A stretch of 64,000 nt of DNA, taken from positions 16,341,889 through 16,405,888 of the forward strand of contig NC_060896.1 in the NCBI RefSeq assembly GCF_014805685.1. Reading direction: 5' to 3'. This document shows, piece by piece, positions 61,250 to 64,000 of the stretch (within the stretch, counting starts at the first letter, position 1; each line of letters opens with the position of its first letter). The translations under genes and the position numbers were made by a program. The stretch is from Silurus meridionalis (lineage: Eukaryota; Chordata; Actinopteri; Siluriformes; Siluridae). The notes beneath the pieces were generated by a model that was not told the DNA's origin, did not search any database, and saw only the letters and a program-made list of their open reading frames with translations.

Positions 61250-61695
61250 ATACATGCATAACATTTATGACCACCAGCCCTTTTGCTGCCAAAACAGTCA
61301 TGACCCGTTGAGCATAAACAGCATTAACTTCTTCAGCAATTTGAGCTACAGTAGCTCGTTTGTTGGATTGGACCACGCGGGCCAGCCTTCACTCCCCAAG
61401 TGCATCAATGTGCCTTGGCCTACCATGGCAATGTTCCTGGTTCACCACTGTTCCTCCTTGGACCACTTTCTATAGACACTGACCACTGCAGACTGGGAAT
61501 ACCCCATAAGAGCTGCAATTTTGGTGATTCTCTGACCCAGTCGTCTAGCCATCACAATTTGCCCTTGTCAAACTCGCTCAAATCCTCATGCATGCCCATT
61601 TTTCCTGCTTCTAACACATCATCATTGGGGTTCACTTGCTGCATAATATATTCCAAACAGTAACAGGTGATGAAGAGAGAGATCAGAGATGAGTG
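61250..61695 (-). pseudogene. Tc1-like fragment F4, transposase N-terminus
   Basis: The minus strand encodes the N-terminal helix-turn-helix region of a Tc1 transposase in broken frames: SLTRANCDG-type start, a YRKWSKE-type linker, GHGRPRHIDALGE and LARVVQSNKRATVAQIAEEV. It runs straight into a non-coding end near 61260, so the catalytic half was deleted. Boundaries approximate. Confidence 0.6.
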
Positions 61696-61699
61696 TTAT

Positions 61700-63018
<1,319 letters not shown>

Positions 63019-63029
63019 TATGTGTGTGT

Positions 63030-63035
<6 letters not shown>

Positions 63036-63098
<63 letters not shown>
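63036..63098. repeat. TA microsatellite
   Basis: About 31 TA units ending exactly at the Tc1 F3 terminus. Confidence 0.97.
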
Positions 63099-63103
<5 letters not shown>

Positions 63104-64000
63104 GGAAAATAAGTATTTGAACACCCTGCTATTTTGCAAGTTCTCCCACTTAGAAATCATGGAGGGGTCTGAAATTGTCATCGTAGGTGCATGTCCACTG
63201 TGAGAGACATAATCTAAAAAAAAAATTCAGAAATCACAATGTATGATTTTTTTTAACTATTTATTTGTATAATACAGCTGCAAATAAGTATTTGAACACC
63301 TGAGAAAGTCAATGTTAATATTTGGTACAGTAGCCTATGTTTGCAATTACAGAGGTCAAACGTTTCCTGTAGTTTTTCACCAGGTTTGCACACACTGCAG
63401 GAGGGGTTTTGGTCCACTCCTCCACACAGATCTTCTCTAGATCAGTCAGGTTTCTGGCCAGTCGCTGAGAAACATGGAGTTTGAGCTCCGTCCAAAGATT
63501 CTCTGTTGGGTTTAGGTCTGGAGACTGGCTAGGCCACGCCAGAACCTTGATATGCTTCTTACAGAGCCACTCCTTGGTTATCCTGGCTGTGTGCTTCGGG
63601 TCATCTTCAATGCTCTAACTGAGGGAAGGAGGTTGTTCCCCAAAATCTCGCAATACATGGCCCCGGTCATCCTCTCCTTAATACAGTGCAGTCGCCCTGT
63701 CCCATGTGCAGAAAAACACCCCCAAAGCATGATGCTACCACCCCCATTCTTCACAGTAGGGATGGTGTTCTTGGGATGGTACTCATCATTCTTCTTCCTC
63801 CAAACACATTTAGTGGAATTATGACCCAAAAGTTCTATTTTAGTCTCATCTGACCACATGACTTTCTCCCATGACTTCTCTGGATCATCCAAATGGTCAT
63901 TGGATTTCTCACCTTCCTTAGGATCATTGAGACCCCACGAGGTGAGATCTTGCATGGAGCCCCAGTCCGAGGGAGATTGACAGTCATGTTTAGCTTCTTC
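63099..64000 (-). mobile_element. Tc1-like transposon F3, copy 2, cut by window end
   Basis: Near-identical to 42702 onward, same orientation. Compared with copy 1 it lacks a stretch near 63603 (gtcattgtcatgttggaaga region) and near 63908, so it is internally deleted. It runs off the right edge of the window. Confidence 0.9.
63578..63955 (-). pseudogene. Tc1 transposase F3, copy 2
   Basis: Minus-strand open stretch with [20 protein letters not shown] (first catalytic Asp; copy 1 has lost the WSDE context by a small deletion), [14 protein letters not shown] and [14 protein letters not shown]. Its catalytic second Asp region is deleted, so the protein is not functional. Confidence 0.8.

Overview
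This is vertebrate, almost certainly teleost, genomic DNA. Genes have GT-AG introns, and the repeats are typical of fish: several Tc1/mariner families, hAT and Tigger/pogo DNA transposons, L2- and Rex1/CR1-like LINEs, RTE elements, a tRNA-derived SINE, endogenous retroviruses, and long TA, GT and GAAA microsatellites. A catfish or other otophysan would fit, but the sequence does not settle the species.

The one clear cellular gene is the 5' two thirds of blm (Bloom syndrome RecQ helicase) on the plus strand. Fourteen coding exons run from the start codon at 32791 to 60443. All their splice phases agree, and they encode about 820 residues covering the N-terminal region and nearly all of the SF2 helicase core through motif VI. 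The RecQ C-terminal zinc/winged-helix and HRDC exons lie beyond 64000. Introns 1 (12.0 kb) and 4 (9.9 kb) are swollen by nested transposons.

Layout. 1-712: nothing recognised. 713-10723: an env-less endogenous retrovirus with two 347-bp LTRs and a 5-bp target duplication; its pol is broken, lacks the front of reverse transcriptase, and is split by a 3.6-kb LINE on the other strand. 10724-12541: LINE and inverted retroviral pol debris. 12542-17389: left part of a hAT-like element, a decayed minus-strand multi-exon gene resembling a BEN-domain protein, and a BED-finger hAT fragment. 17390-about 25900: a second, different retrovirus on the minus strand, cut by a 1.47-kb hAT-like element, a SINE and a 5'-truncated LINE. 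25965-28133: RTE LINE. 28134-30129: third hAT-like copy. 31250-32232: decayed minus-strand ORF. 32233-32790: probable blm promoter region.

Inside blm: intron 1 holds two Tc1 elements, an L2 LINE with a hAT/ZBED transposon nested in it (perfect 8-bp duplication), a palindromic MITE, long TA/GT tracts and a third Tc1. Intron 4 holds two inverted Tigger/pogo elements (one with a probable solo LTR), Tc1 debris, two RTE fragments, a BEL/Pao integrase remnant, and a Tc1 carrying a SINE. Intron 13 holds a foldback MITE. After exon 14 come a hAT MITE and three Tc1 copies.

All transposon genes look broken except the open frame of the second LINE copy, which is 5'-truncated. The most notable points are the contradiction between near-identical LTRs and a wrecked interior in the first retrovirus, the BEN-like exons associated with the hAT-like family, the RTE tail shared by the SINE, and the short N-terminal region of the predicted Blm. 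All calls were made by eye, with no database search.
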